Shown here one piece after another: positions 10,661 to 20,890 of a stretch of 64,000 nucleotides of DNA (positions within the stretch are counted from its first letter, which is position 1; every line of letters begins with the position of its first letter). Both the position numbers and the translations under genes were made by a program. The DNA is from Silene conica. Lineage: Eukaryota; Streptophyta; Magnoliopsida; Caryophyllales; Caryophyllaceae. The stretch spans positions 82,687,010-82,751,009 of the forward strand of contig CM055312.2 of NCBI GenBank assembly GCA_029255685.2, given 5' to 3'. The notes beneath the pieces were generated by a model, which was not told the DNA's origin, did not search any database, and saw nothing but the letters and a program-made list of their open reading frames with translations.

Positions 10661-13600
10661 TGTTTGTTTGTTTATATATGATGTTTATATATGATGATGT
10701 AATTGTAGATATGGAAATGATGAAGGAAAGATTTGCAAAGTTGCTCCTAGGAGAGGATATGTCCGGAGGTGGAAAAGGTGTTTCTTCTGCCTTGGCTTTA
10801 TCAAATGCCATCACTAATTTAGCAGGTAATTAATTAGGTTAAAATGAAAAACAAGACAACATAGTTAAAATGAAATTTATGATTACCTACGTTGTTGTTG
10901 TTCAATTTGTATGCAGCATCTGTGTTTGGTGATCATAGGAAACTAGAGCCAATGTCTCCTGAGAATCGTGCTAGATGGAAAAAAGAAATCGATTGGCTTA
11001 CTTCTGTTACGGATCATATTGTTGAATTCGCCCCCTCACAACAAAAGTCCGCCACTGGAGTATGTATGGAGGTACTAAGCTACTATATATATATATACAT
11101 TCTCAATATCATCTTTATTATTCATTGAATCATTGTATTGTTTTATATATATATATATATATACATTCTCAATATCATCTTTATTATTCATTGAATCATT
11201 GTATTGTTTTAGTAACATAATAATACTTCGTATTATATATTTGTATATTTTGTTGAATTATAGATTATGACGACGAGACAAAGATCAGACATTCACATGC
11301 ACATCCCAGTTCTTAGAAAGCTTGATAATATGCTAATAGTAAGTACTGACTACTTGGTTTTAATTAATATTTATATTGAATGATTTTGTATTTAAAAGAA
11401 AATTGAAGTAACTATAGAATTAATAGGATTGCTTAGACAACTTCAAGGATCAACATGAGTTTTACTACGTCTCCAAAGACCCCAATGAATCAAGAAAGGG
11501 AAAGAGAGATGAGAAATGGTGGTTACCTACTGTGAAGGTACCTCCAGATGGTTTGTCGGATGTCACCAGGAAATGGCTCCACTTTCAAAAAGATTCAGTT
11601 AATCAAGTGCTTAAAGCCGCCTTAGCTATAAACGCCCAAATATTAACAGAAATGGAGATTCCTGAAAATTACATTGATTCCCTGCCAAAGGTTTGTCTAA
11701 TTATGCTCTAAACAACATTGTCAAATATAGGGCTGTAACCGAGCCGATATTTGAGTTCGAGTACAGCTGGGTTTGGAATCGGCTCGAAAGCTTGAGCTTG
11801 AGCTCGGAATCGGCTCGGAATTATCTGACCTTAAAAAATCAAAGCTCTCAATTAGCTCTGATTAGGCTCGAGCTCTATTCGAGCCCACTTAAATAATTTT
11901 TTTTCTTTACTTTCTTGAACTTGTAAGTCAAAATAAAAATAAATATAGTTTAATACAAATGCAAATATAAAATACTTATATATATAAAAAAACATATGAT
12001 TATACATGTTAAAACGACATTTTATTACGAACAAAAAAAAATTACAAAATGACAAAATAACTAAAAATAATAGATAAAACGAGTCTAACCGAACTTCTGA
12101 TTTCGAGCTCTACTAAGCTCGGAATCGGCTCGGATTTGGTCCAACCCGACTCAAAATCGGCTCGGAATTAGTTTTGACCGTTTTCGAGCTGATTCCGAGG
12201 GCTCTACGAGCCAGCTCAGATTATTTACAACCCTAGTCAAATAGGTTATTCTGGTTAGATATATGCCAAGTCAAGTTGGGTTATTTTATGTTTATTTAGT
12301 CTTATTTTGTTAAGAGTCACTTCGGGTATATCATTAACAATCGTTTTTCTACGATTTCGGCTATTTCTAGTAATATTTACTAAGGTTTTTGTCCTTTGTA
12401 ATATAACTAAACTTTTTTGTAAGTTGGTCTATTCGAGTTTAACGCGTATTATCTTTGTGCGGTTGATTTTCGACCTTGAAAAGTTTTGATTGGGATATTC
12501 TAGAATCGGCCAAGTTTAGTCCGGCTAAGACATGGATCATTGTCAATTTTCTTTTGTTTATGTTAATTTAGATTTTCAATATCATTTAGCCTGGTCTCGG
12601 ATTGATTCTACTTTTAAGTCTAGTTATCATCTAACTTTTGATTTAAGTAAATGGTTTATTAAGTTTGGAGTACTTTATTTATCTTCTAATAAAAACATAT
12701 TATGTTGATAGAATGGAAGAGCTAGCTTAGGAGATACAATCTACAAAAGTATCACAGTTGAATACTTTGATATTGATCAATTTCTTTTTTCAATGGACTT
12801 ATCATCGGAGCACAAGATTCTTGACCTCATGAATAGAATTGAGGCCTCCGTTGTTATTTGGAGACGAAAAATGTGCAGCAAAGATTCCAAGTCTCCATGG
12901 GGATCTGGTGTAAGCTTGGAGAAGAGAGAACTCTTTGAAGAGAGAGCCGAAACCATTTTATTGATACTCAGACAACGATTTCCCGGTGTTTCTCAATCAT
13001 CTCTAGACATAAGCAAGATTCAATTTAACCCGGTAAGATCATTTGTTGTGACTATTTTATCAGTAGGCTAACTATTGATTCGACAAACTCGATAATCAGA
13101 TTGAACGTACGTAAATTTTTTAAGTCCAAACGTAAACCTCAAAATGACTTACTTTTGAAGTTAAGATAACAAATTTTAAGCCAAGTTAGGCATTGTTCTT
13201 TCTAGCTTAATTTCAACTCCTTCCAATTTTGTTTGCCCATATTCCATTAGGTTTTCTTTAGTTCGACCAATTATGTTCACTTAATCTCTTCACAAAACTA
13301 ACTTTTACTTCAACTAAATTCACTTCACCTCAGTTCCACTCAATTTAGTTCAATTAAGTTCCACTCCGATTAATTCAATTCAGCTCGTTTCAGCCGAAAA
13401 AAACAGGACCTTAGTGTCATGTAAGAAATGATATGTATTTGTAACCTATGGCAAGTTTTTTGTACTTTTCAATAAAGTTATAAACCATCAAAGATTCATT
13501 GTTGTTTACATGATCTGGGTTCATGACCTCTTGGAATAACCCAAAATGGCAACAAAATAATTTTTTTTTTTGAATAATAACTCTTTTTAGAAATTACTGA

Positions 13601-14111
13601 AACAATATCTTTGAAACATTATGGTAATATTATTGTATTTTCTAACCTGAAAAGTATTTTGTATACTTCTTATGAGGTAATGAAAATTTGATGATGTTAT
13701 TTGCAGGACGTAGGTCATGCACTTTTGGAAAGCTACTCAAGAATCCTAGAAAGTTTAGCTCACACAATTTTATCACGAGTTGAAGACGTTTTATATGTAG
13801 ATTCATTAACACAGAACCCATCTCTAGCACAAACTAAGAGAAACCCTCTAATTGATGTGAAAGTAACATCAATGAAGTTTCCGAATCCCGAAGAAGAGAT
13901 AGAAAAGTTGAATTCAGTAGGAACACCTAAATCTATGACACTCTTTGATTTCATGGGATGGGCTGCCGAAAACGAAGATGTCGAAAATGATGACAACTTT
14001 GAAGATGGTGAGCCTAGACAACTAGGAAAACCTCCGTCAATTGCCATTACAAGTAAGGGTTCCTACCTTGAGACTTTGGGTGCTTTAAGAAGCCCAACAT
14101 CTCGACATTAA
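9658..14111 (+). CDS. ROPGEF12: PRONE-domain Rop guanine nucleotide exchange factor, ROPGEF12-like
   Basis: The product activates plant Rho (ROP) GTPases by exchanging GDP for GTP at the plasma membrane; family members act in tip growth and downstream of receptor-like kinases. Seven exons with GT-AG junctions: 9658-9958, 10709-10825, 10917-11071, 11264-11338, 11427-11690, 12712-13032 and 13707-14111. They total 1638 nt (545 aa plus stop), a normal family length, with no stop or frameshift. Residues 1-100 are a variable Ser-rich N-terminus. The PRONE domain runs from about 101 to 455, beginning [20 protein letters not shown] and including [13 protein letters not shown], [12 protein letters not shown] and [11 protein letters not shown] motifs. 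Residues 456-545 are a variable tail with [12 protein letters not shown]. The start is the first ATG after an in-frame TGA. The ROPGEF12 name rests on order beside RPS17 and GL2 as I remember the Arabidopsis map; the family call is firm, the paralogue less so. Introns 1, 5 and 6 carry transposon insertions. Confidence 0.93.
9968..10049. repeat. (AT)n microsatellite, about 41 units
   Basis: An uninterrupted AT dinucleotide run in intron 1 of the ROPGEF gene, ending directly at the left terminus of the element at 10050-10606. Open frames reading YIYIYI through it are artefacts. Confidence 0.95.
10050..10606. mobile_element. Inverted-repeat element inserted in a (TA)n tract ('Micron'-type), copy A
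   Basis: The element is flanked on both sides by (TA)n (9968-10049 and 10607-10656). Its left end, GGGTCAAGATCCGGTGAGAACC, and its right end, read in reverse as GAATTGAGATCATATGAGAACC, form imperfect terminal inverted repeats; each continues into a second GAGAACC block. A homologous copy sits at 43666-44028, also inside (TA)n. Targeting of TA microsatellites recalls the rice Micron elements. No ORF of its own. It lies wholly in intron 1 of the ROPGEF gene. Confidence 0.75.
10270..10425 (+). repeat. Short tandem array of (G)TGCATGAAAA
   Basis: Copies of GTGCATG followed by A-rich words occur near 10271, 10293, 10312, 10332, 10358, 10376, 10392 and 10414 within copy A of the (TA)n-resident element. 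Copy B near 43830 holds a single GTGCATGCAAA, so the array expanded in copy A or contracted in copy B. Confidence 0.75.
10607..10656. repeat. (AT)n microsatellite, right flank of the element
   Basis: AT dinucleotide run continuing the tract interrupted by the element at 10050-10606. It is followed by four TTTG units (about 10657-10672), then by the acceptor region of exon 2 (exon starts at 10709). Confidence 0.9.
11080..11215 (+). repeat. Direct tandem duplication, about 65 bp, in ROPGEF intron 3
   Basis: The segment TATATATATACATTCTCAAT...CATTGTATTGTTTT occurs twice in succession (about 11085-11143 and 11147-11210) with near identity, indicating a recent local duplication. It lies wholly within the intron between exons 3 and 4. 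Confidence 0.8.
11728..12235. mobile_element. hAT-family non-autonomous element in ROPGEF intron 5
   Basis: The termini TAGGGCTGTAACCGAGCC and, read in reverse, TAGGGTTGTAAATAATCTGAGC form imperfect inverted repeats with the TAGGG(N)TG start typical of plant hAT elements. The 8-bp direct repeat GTCAAATA flanks the element exactly (11720-11727 and 12236-12243), the hAT target-site duplication length. GAGCTCGGAATCGGCTCGG-type words fill both arms. It adds 516 bp to the intron without touching a splice site. Confidence 0.88.
13192..13411. mobile_element. MITE remnant in ROPGEF intron 6
   Basis: A stretch of AGTTCAATTAAGTTCCACT-type words is bounded on the right by AAAAAAACAGGACC and on the left by GCATTGTTCTTTCTAGC. 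It resembles the larger element at 33976-35010, whose ends are TGTTCTTTTGGA and TCCAAAAGAACAGG. Termini are decayed and no duplication is visible. Confidence 0.4.
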
Positions 14112-15045
14112 TGATAATAGAAAACCAGTTAACTTTGTTTTTTTTATTAACATGGTAATAGTATTACTAGAAAATTATGAGGGAGACTTGACAGAAGAGT
14201 CCAACACTTTATGTATAGGTATATCTATATGCGCTCAAACCCACTTGTAAATTTTCTAAATTTCTTTTTTGTTATTTTTTCACTTTTATATTGCAGATTA
14301 GTGAACTGGGTTTGAAGCAGTTTCAAGTTTTGAACCAGTAATTCTCACCTTGTATAACAATTCCCTCTTAGAGTTGAGCAGTTGTGTGAGAATTTTATTA
14401 ATATGCTCATGCAAAATGAGGCGTAAAAGGTAAGTACAATTCAAGGATGATGATAGTAAATAAAGAAAAAAAATTCTTAGAAGGGTTTCAAACCCATAAT
14501 AATTCCGAAAATAATGTTGGTTTGAAACTATTAAGGTGAAATTGTACACATCATTTATTTTTATTTTTGGTAGGTGCAAGAGTAAAATTTTATGTCACAT
14601 AGTGATTTATACATTTTTTTTTATTTTTGCTGGTGATAGTTCCTAGGTGATAGTGCGATTAAGGTAGATTTTTTAAACATAAAATGGTGGTTGCCAATTG
14701 TGCCACTTCTTTTTGAAGAGATTTAGACTAGTGATGTGAGAAAACGACTATTTTTAATTCTCAAATCTCTATCTCTCTTTCACACACGACGACTAACTTG
14801 GATTCTTAAAAAAAACGCATACAAAATGTTATGCCATGTTCACCGTAACTATAAAAATATATCAAGAAAGACGGATTCAACTACAATAACAAACCACTCT
14901 CACATTAGAACACAAACGAAATCCTACCAAAAGAATTATTGACCAAGTTTCACGACAAACCGAATTCCATAAACAAGTTTGACTACCAACATACAAAATT
15001 TACCACGTTTCATTCCAATATTAAAGTACAAACCATATCTGTAAT
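14112..15045. other. 3' flank of the ROPGEF gene, then spacer
   Basis: The first few hundred bases after the stop codon should include the 3' UTR; no single poly(A) signal can be chosen with confidence. The rest is AT-rich spacer. Short open frames at 14298-14579 (minus) and 14736-15181 (plus) match nothing I recognise. Confidence 0.4.
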
Positions 15046-16263
15046 TGTAACACCCCTCCCTTGGATGAGTGGGTATACTAGGTCGAGTAGGGCATACTCG
15101 GTTGAGTACACCCCTACCAGAAGTAAGTTAGAGTATGTTCATTTGAACTCGGTCGATTACACAGAGTACTCGATCGAGTAAGGCGTACACGGTCGAGTAC
15201 TCGGTGTACACGGTCAAGTACATCATGTACTCGGTTAAGTACAATGTCCCGTGTCAGTTTCGCGTAGGTATTAGGAGATTTCGGAAATTAAAATCATAAT
15301 TATCATAACCTAATATCGCCGCAAGCACTTTTTCCTCTCAAAGTATTCAACCCTAATCCTCTAGTTGCTTACCGGAAGTTAGTCGCATATCGATCATCCT
15401 AGTTGATGGGTTACCGTTATGCAAGTAAGTTTTTAGTCTTTTGGCAATTTTCTAAGTTGAAGGTTGTGCCTTATAGTTGATTAGTAATAATATGCATAAT
15501 GTGTTAGGAGTAGGATTCGTAGAAGAGTCTTTGTAGGACTTGCTTTAGAACTCCCTAGATTGTGAATTGCCTTAAAGCCTAGATTGTGAATTGCCTTGAA
15601 GTAGGGTTTTCCCTACTCGATTATCTGTTATGTGAATATGACGGTATTATTATTATATATTATTATATTGTGAAACTGAAATCACATGTGTAATTGAGAT
15701 GAGATGTGTAGCATATGTTTGGGACCATAGACGAAAAATGGCTTTTAATCCTACGATCGCCCTTCGTGGTTCCCGCCGCGGAGGGGTGTGCACATTAATG
15801 GTCTGAGTACCGCCTGTCGTGAGCAAACGGGGTTGGTTGTGGGACTAAAGGTCGCCACTTGTGAGATATTGGATTGGTGATGATATCATTACTTTGAATT
15901 TGAGACTTGGTTTTGTATTATTGTTTGGTAACGACCATCTTATATTGAGAGTAATTGACGCTTGATGATTGGTTGATTAGTATGGGGAGCAGATTCTCAG
16001 TAGTTAGATCGTCGTTGATTGATGCTTGAGGTTGGCGATGGACGAGTCATCATTTTTACAGTCATAGTAGTTGCCACTATTGTAGTATTTAACTTCCACT
16101 AATATTTTATTTATCCTTTAAGTTTGAGACAGTTGTAAGTTGTCTTATGCATTAGTAAAAGTTGTTTATGCCTTTCTTTGATATTATACCTGAGTAACCG
16201 AGATGGTGAATTTTTCATAGTTTGTGGTCCTCCTTAAAGGACTGGGGTTATGAGTGTGTTACA
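15046..16263 (+). mobile_element. 5' LTR of a Ty3/gypsy element
   Basis: It starts TGTAACACCCC and ends GAGTGTGTTACA, matching inverted termini of plant Ty3/gypsy (chromovirus-like) LTRs, 1218 bp long. A primer-binding site follows two bases after the end. The first 200 bases carry repeated TACTCGGT(C/T)GAGTA words, related to palindromes in other LTR elements in this window. Confidence 0.85.
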
Positions 16264-16265
16264 AA

Positions 16266-16277
16266 TGGTATCAGAGC
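16266..16277 (+). other. Primer-binding site (initiator tRNA-Met)
   Basis: TGGTATCAGAGC is complementary to the 3' end of plant initiator methionine tRNA and lies two bases after the LTR end, where reverse transcription would be primed. It fixes the element's orientation as plus. Confidence 0.92.
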
Positions 16278-17098
16278 GACGGTCTTGTAACCTGAACAAA
16301 TTAACCTAATGAACTTAGGAGTGTCATTAAAGTGAACCCAAGTAGGAGTGTGTGAGGCTACCGCAAAGGTTTGGAACACGTCCTGAAACTGTGAATTTGC
16401 TTACATACATTCTATTTGGTCACTAAGGGTAGAAGTAGGGTATATATATGTGTGTATAATATACTGTGTGGTGGGTGACATATAAGCATGATATATATTT
16501 TGACGGATGTGATGTGTTAAACAATGTGTGAAACTGCGAACGCGATTATGTGAAGTGAATGTGATATTATTGAGATGGGAATTTTGATTATATGAGCATG
16601 TATTTTTGCTGGTAAGGTGTTGATAGTATGCCTACAAGTTATATATGTGATGCGTTTACGCTTAGTTGGTAGTGAAGGGGGTTTACCCTTCACTCGTCGT
16701 ATATGGTTAGATGGGGTCACTCGTTTGAGAGGGAAGTATTGGACCGAGTGGGTCTTCCTCGTCCGAATTGGTTATGTGCGACCGAGTACTGGGCGGTTGG
16801 CGGAGTAGAGGGTACTCGACCTAGTACATGGTACTCGCCTGATTATCGTCGCATAACTGTTGTATTTTATTTTACGTCGTAAGTTGTAAACTTACGTTTA
16901 TTCTGGTTTCTTATAGTTGTGATGTCACCAAAAAGAACCCCCCTCAGATCGTTGCCACTAATATGTCTCTCGATGAGATAGCTCGTCTTATCGAGACGAA
17001 TGAATCGTTCGACATCGCTATTAGGAATTCAGAGAAGCCAAAAGTGGCATCTGTGAGCCCATTTGAGATGAGTAATGTTATATCGCGTCACTGACACC

Positions 17099-17099
<1 letters not shown>

Positions 17100-17135
<36 letters not shown>
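17100..17135 (+). repeat. Homopolymer of 36 C
   Basis: An uninterrupted run of C in the gag region of the gypsy element. It splits the gag frame. It may be real slippage expansion or a consensus or assembly artefact; see the finding. Confidence 0.95.
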
Positions 17136-17136
<1 letters not shown>

Positions 17137-17929
17137 TCTTTGAGGGTACGGGGACGTCGGGATTTTTGGAAGATTGGCTTCAAGAGATGAAGAGTGTGTT
17201 TGAGGTCGTTAATTGTCCTGGTGACCTTAAGGTGTATTAGGTTGTGTTCTATTTGCGTGATCAGGCTGCTGGTGGCTAGTGGGGTAAGGAGAGAGTTAAG
17301 GCGAAGTATTACTTCATGGCGTTAAGAGATGAGAACATACCGTGGGATGGGTTCAAGGCGGCTGTGATGCGTGAATTCGTGCCTAAGCACATCCGTAGTC
17401 AGATGAGGGGGGGAATTTGATTGTTTTAGGATGCCTGACTTGGTCAGACAAGTGGAGGACATGAGGCTGACCCAACAGACGTTAGCATTGAGGTTTGACA
17501 AGGGGTTGACTCTCCGAATCATGAAGAAGTTACCAGTTGGAGTGTTGACCGACCTTAAAGAGGTATATGAGAGAGATGGGCATGCTGAAAGATTGGCTAA
17601 TCTAGTGAAGGAGGCACGTGAAAAGGGAAGTGAAAAGAGAAAGGCGGAGAGTGAGAGCTCAGAGGGGGTTCAAGAAAGGAAACTTCCGCCAGAGTCGTTC
17701 TTTCTCAGCGGGCAGGTTTTGGAGGTCGTGGAGGTCATCAACGACGGGCAAAAAAATAGTTGTAAGCTATTTTCCTTAGGGAAGCAGACTACAACAAACG
17801 ATGCTCATGTGGGGACGGTTACTTTTCTTGTCAATGGTCGTCTTAGTTTTTTTTTATTCTGGGGCAACCCATTGGTTTGTGTCTGTAAGTCATGCTGTGA
17901 GTTTGGGTTTGGAGTCTTATGAGCAATGT

Positions 17930-18365
17930 TTTTAGGATCGGGATTCTACTTTGGATCGATGGGCTTCTTAGGATCGAATCGGTAGGATTGGATCGTAGAA
18001 TCGTAAGATCCTACAAATCAATTAAAATACATAATTATTTTATGAAAATATGGCTTGAATCTCAAGAAACTTTTATCCTAGCATGTGCCTACTAATTATT
18101 CTTGTTTATAGTAGATTTCTATCTTAAAAGTCATATAAAATTTTAGTAACTGAAAAAAAAAAAAATTAGTAACTGAAAAAAAATTAAGTGTTAATAATGT
18201 AGGATCGAGTTTTATAATCGTAGTATCATAAGATCGGGTTAAGAATCTATTCTTGAAAAAATTGACGAAAGTTGAATCGTAAGATCCTACCTAGAATCGG
18301 GATCGATCACCACGTTGTGTTTCGTACAATCGCAAGATCCTGCGATTCAGCTGAAGAGTTTAACA
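17930..18365. mobile_element. Probable small DNA element inserted in the gypsy pseudogene
   Basis: The stretch is rich in GGATCG, GATCCTA and AATCG words in both orientations and interrupts gag-protease coding. Its left margin reads GCAATGTTTTTAGGATCG and its right margin GATTCAGCTGAAGAGTTTAACAACAATG. CAATG occurs at both edges and could be a duplication, but the inverted repeats are weak. Confidence 0.4.
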
Positions 18366-18746
18366 ACAATGCTCATGAGGTAGCTGAGAATGAGGTATTC
18401 ATACCCTCATGAGAGTCTATTATATATATGTAAAAGAGTGTATAAGGGATTGTCTTTTGTAATCGGACATGTTGGCTTTCCCATAGACTTGTTCGAGTTT
18501 CCTATAGATGGGTTTGAGGTCATAGTCGGGATGGATTGGTTGAGTAAGTATAAGCATACCATTGACTGTTATCAAAAGAAGATGGATGTAAGGAGACCTA
18601 AGAGAGTTAGGGTGTCTAAAGGTTCTGTTGTTAGACCTAAGATCAAGATTATATCTGTGTTGACTCTAAAATCTTGTTTAAGGAAGGGTTGTCCCTTGAT
18701 TAAGCTTAACGAAAACTTAACAAAGAAGAAAGAAAAGAAGAGGTGA

Positions 18747-19735
18747 AACTACTACAACCATCCCATCCGCTACAACACCAACCCGAACAAACCACTTCCG
18801 CCTAACGCTCAACCAATGAAAGCCATGAAACCAGTGAAAAAAGACATCACCGCAAGATAAACTGAGTCGGCAAACTCCGACAAGAAGCACAAAAAATACC
18901 AAATTCAAAACGTTAAAAACCTAGCAAAAGATGGACTGCAAGTTGCTAATACAAAAGATCAAATTTGCAAACAAGCACCAAATATGTAAGAAGAAGAGAT
19001 GGAGCAAACCCTTGTATTAAGCGCACAGTTGTCAATTCTCACACAAGCAAAAGAGTAGCAGATTATGTGAATTGTTAATCAATCAATCGGAACGGACTTA
19101 GCAATCAGAATAAACATAGCACAAACCAGACTTGGAGTCAAAAGAGAAACCGAAAAAACCAACTCAAATAAACACGGCGTACAAAGTTGAAGCGGAAATT
19201 TTGGTGATGGACCACAAAGCTTAACTCGAAAAAAAAAGTAGACAACGGTAAGAAAGGCGTAGTAGGGATACACCAACGCCAAAAATCGACATACAGTAAA
19301 CGATAGAGAACAAACCAATAAAACGGCGGCCGAAGAAAGACGAACGAAGAAAAAGAAATGAAAAAAAGTCTGGAGTATTGAAATTTCAGCTCGATGTAGA
19401 GATGAGTAGAATTGGAAGGAAATCAGGTGAGTCTAAATCATTTCATTGAAGAGTGTGGTCGAGCATTAGGAACCATAGATCAGCCAACTGGGGGGTTGCA
19501 TCTTCGATAGCGCCGAAGAGGAGAAGGGAAGGTCAGGGGATGAAAGAGTCGATCTCTCTCTCTAACTTTCTCTCGTGTCTCTCTATGACTATAATAGTCT
19601 GTTAGTTAGTTAAGTTTATGGTATTGCTTTCATTTGGGTAGACAACCAAAGCCCTATTAGAAAATGAGAAGTATGGGGAAAAGCGGAATGTTTTTTTTTT
19701 TTTTAAAAAAAAAAAGTAAATTTAACACTAGCTTG
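18747..19735. other. Unassigned block downstream of the truncated gypsy element
   Basis: This 1-kb stretch is less AT-rich than its surroundings. Its 18750-19340 part is A/C-rich on the plus strand and so looks G/T-rich and open on the minus strand (18717-18908, 19079-19318). It ends in a TCTCTCTCTC-rich strand (about 19548-19590) and a T/A homopolymer junction (19691-19712). I recognise no protein. It may be an element fragment or an old pseudogene. Confidence 0.35.
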
Positions 19736-20060
19736 TCAGAGCATCTCCAATGGTTCCTAAAAAGGACTTGTTTGCAAATAAAAAAGTTTTCAAACAAGTA
19801 ATTTCACCATTGGAACACTTTTTTTTGAAGTAGCTTAAAATGAGCTACTAGCTCCATGAAGCTAGTGGCTCAAATGGTCATACAAAATAAATCTAGCAAC
19901 TAAAATTACACACGTGAAAATATGAGTTTGTTTTTAATTTTTATATTTTAGGTAAAATAAGTAAATGTATTCAATCAAAAGCGTAATATGAAAATTAATT
20001 GACATATGGGTCCATTCAAGCCACTACACTAGTAGTTTACCATTGTAGAAGTTTATAACT
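19736..20060. mobile_element. Possible MITE with AGAGCATCTCCAATGG end
   Basis: The left end AGAGCATCTCCAATGG (19738-19753) is a very common terminus of plant non-autonomous DNA elements. A CCATTGTAGAAG word near 20040-20051 could be the decayed opposite end. Between them, CAAACAAGTAATTTCACCATTGGAA recalls the left end in inverted form. No duplication is evident. Confidence 0.4.
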
Positions 20061-20229
20061 TAAACATATTGTAGCTTGAAAATCTTAATCGGCAAAGATA
20101 AGTTAGTATCAAGACTAGCAACTGGTCTGCCATTTGAAATGTTCTTAGTATTGTGTATGAATAAGAGGAGAAGATGTTATGAAAACTCAAAAGATAGTCC
20201 GAAATAAGATGTTGCAATTGAGTAGAGTG

Positions 20230-20310
20230 GAAGCCCAAAAGGAGAGGTCGAAAAAGTGAGCATAACCCAACCAATAGTTTCATAGTCCCATATGAATGAA
20301 TATATATGAT
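20230..20310 (+). promoter_or_regulatory. Candidate RPS17 core promoter (site II-like and TATA-like)
   Basis: AGCCCA at 20232-20237 is the reverse of TGGGCT, a 'site II' element frequent upstream of plant ribosomal-protein and plastid-translation genes. TATATATGA at about 20301 lies roughly 100 bases before the start codon, a reasonable TATA position for a short leader. Both are short motifs and could occur by chance. Confidence 0.35.
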
Positions 20311-20404
20311 CCAAAAAAGATGAAATAAAGAGGAGCTCATCTCATCTCATCTACAAATCCTGATTCCTGAAATCCAAGCCTCTCAAAACCATACATACAA
20401 TACA

Positions 20405-20890
20405 ATGTCACTCACATTCTCCCTCTTCAAACCTCCACTTACCTCAGCCAAACCCACCACCTTCCTCCATGGCTCTCTCTCCAACACCTTCTCCAATCTC
20501 TCTATCTCCTCATCTTCACCACCACGACGTTCCACCAACATCCTCACCATCAAAGCCATGAAGTCTATGCAGGGCAAAGTTGTGTGCGCTACCAACGACA
20601 AGACCGTCGCTGTGGAAGTCACTCGCTTAGCCCCCCATCCTAAATACAAACGCCGTGTCCGTATGAAGAAGCGTTTCCAGGCTCATGATCCGGATAACAT
20701 TTTCGCGGTTGGTGATTTGGTCCAGCTTCTAAAGTGCAGGCCTATTAGTAAGACCAAGACTTTTCTTGCTGTTAAGCCTCAACCCAGGAAGGTTTCTCCA
20801 GTTCCGCCTCCGGCTGCGTCCGATGCCGCTCCCAATGACCTTGCTTTACCTCTCCAGTCTCAACAGCCTGATGAGGATAACACTGTTTAA
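20405..20890 (+). CDS. RPS17: Plastid 30S ribosomal protein S17 precursor (nuclear-encoded)
   Basis: The product is bacterial-type S17, a small-subunit protein that binds 16S rRNA early in assembly; it works in the chloroplast stroma. The 161-aa precursor starts with a Ser/Thr/Pro-rich, acid-poor segment of about 50 residues (MSLTFSLFKPPLTSAKPTTF at its start), a typical chloroplast transit peptide. The S17 core follows at about 52-125: MKSMQGKVVCATNDKTVAVE, then HPKYKRRVRMKKRFQAHDP, then GDLVQLLKCRPISKTKTFLA. A Pro/Ala/Gln-rich tail of about 35 residues is an extension seen in plant forms. No intron. The next gene, GL2-like, is convergent, with 948 bp between the stop codons. In Arabidopsis loss of this protein gives the oresara4 long-lived-leaf phenotype (remembered, not shown here). 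Confidence 0.95.
   Translation: MSLTFSLFKPPLTSAKPTTFLHGSLSNTFSNLSISSSSPPRRSTNILTIKAMKSMQGKVVCATNDKTVAVEVTRLAPHPKYKRRVRMKKRFQAHDPDNIFAVGDLVQLLKCRPISKTKTFLAVKPQPRKVSPVPPPAASDAAPNDLALPLQSQQPDEDNTV

Larger units (their letters stand above)
16921..18746 (+). pseudogene. Degenerate Ty3/gypsy gag and aspartic protease
   Basis: Reading begins near an ATG at 16922 (MSPKRTPLRS). After a 36-base C run it continues as retrotransposon gag (about 17137-17420) with EGTGTSGFLEDWLQEMKSVF and KAKYYFMALRDENIPWDGFK, broken by in-frame stops near 17238 and 17278. The gag C-terminal part (about 17422-17760) follows in another frame with EVYERDGHAERLANLVKEAR. After an unrelated insert, 18450-18700 encodes the protease-region motif EVIVGMDWLSKYKHTIDCYQ. 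Reverse transcriptase, RNase H, integrase and the 3' LTR are absent, so the element is both mutated and truncated at about 18746. Confidence 0.82.

Noticed and set aside
17930..18365. Gag zinc knuckle region of the gypsy element
   Set aside because: No CX2CX4HX4C pattern in any frame; the sequence looks like an unrelated insert.
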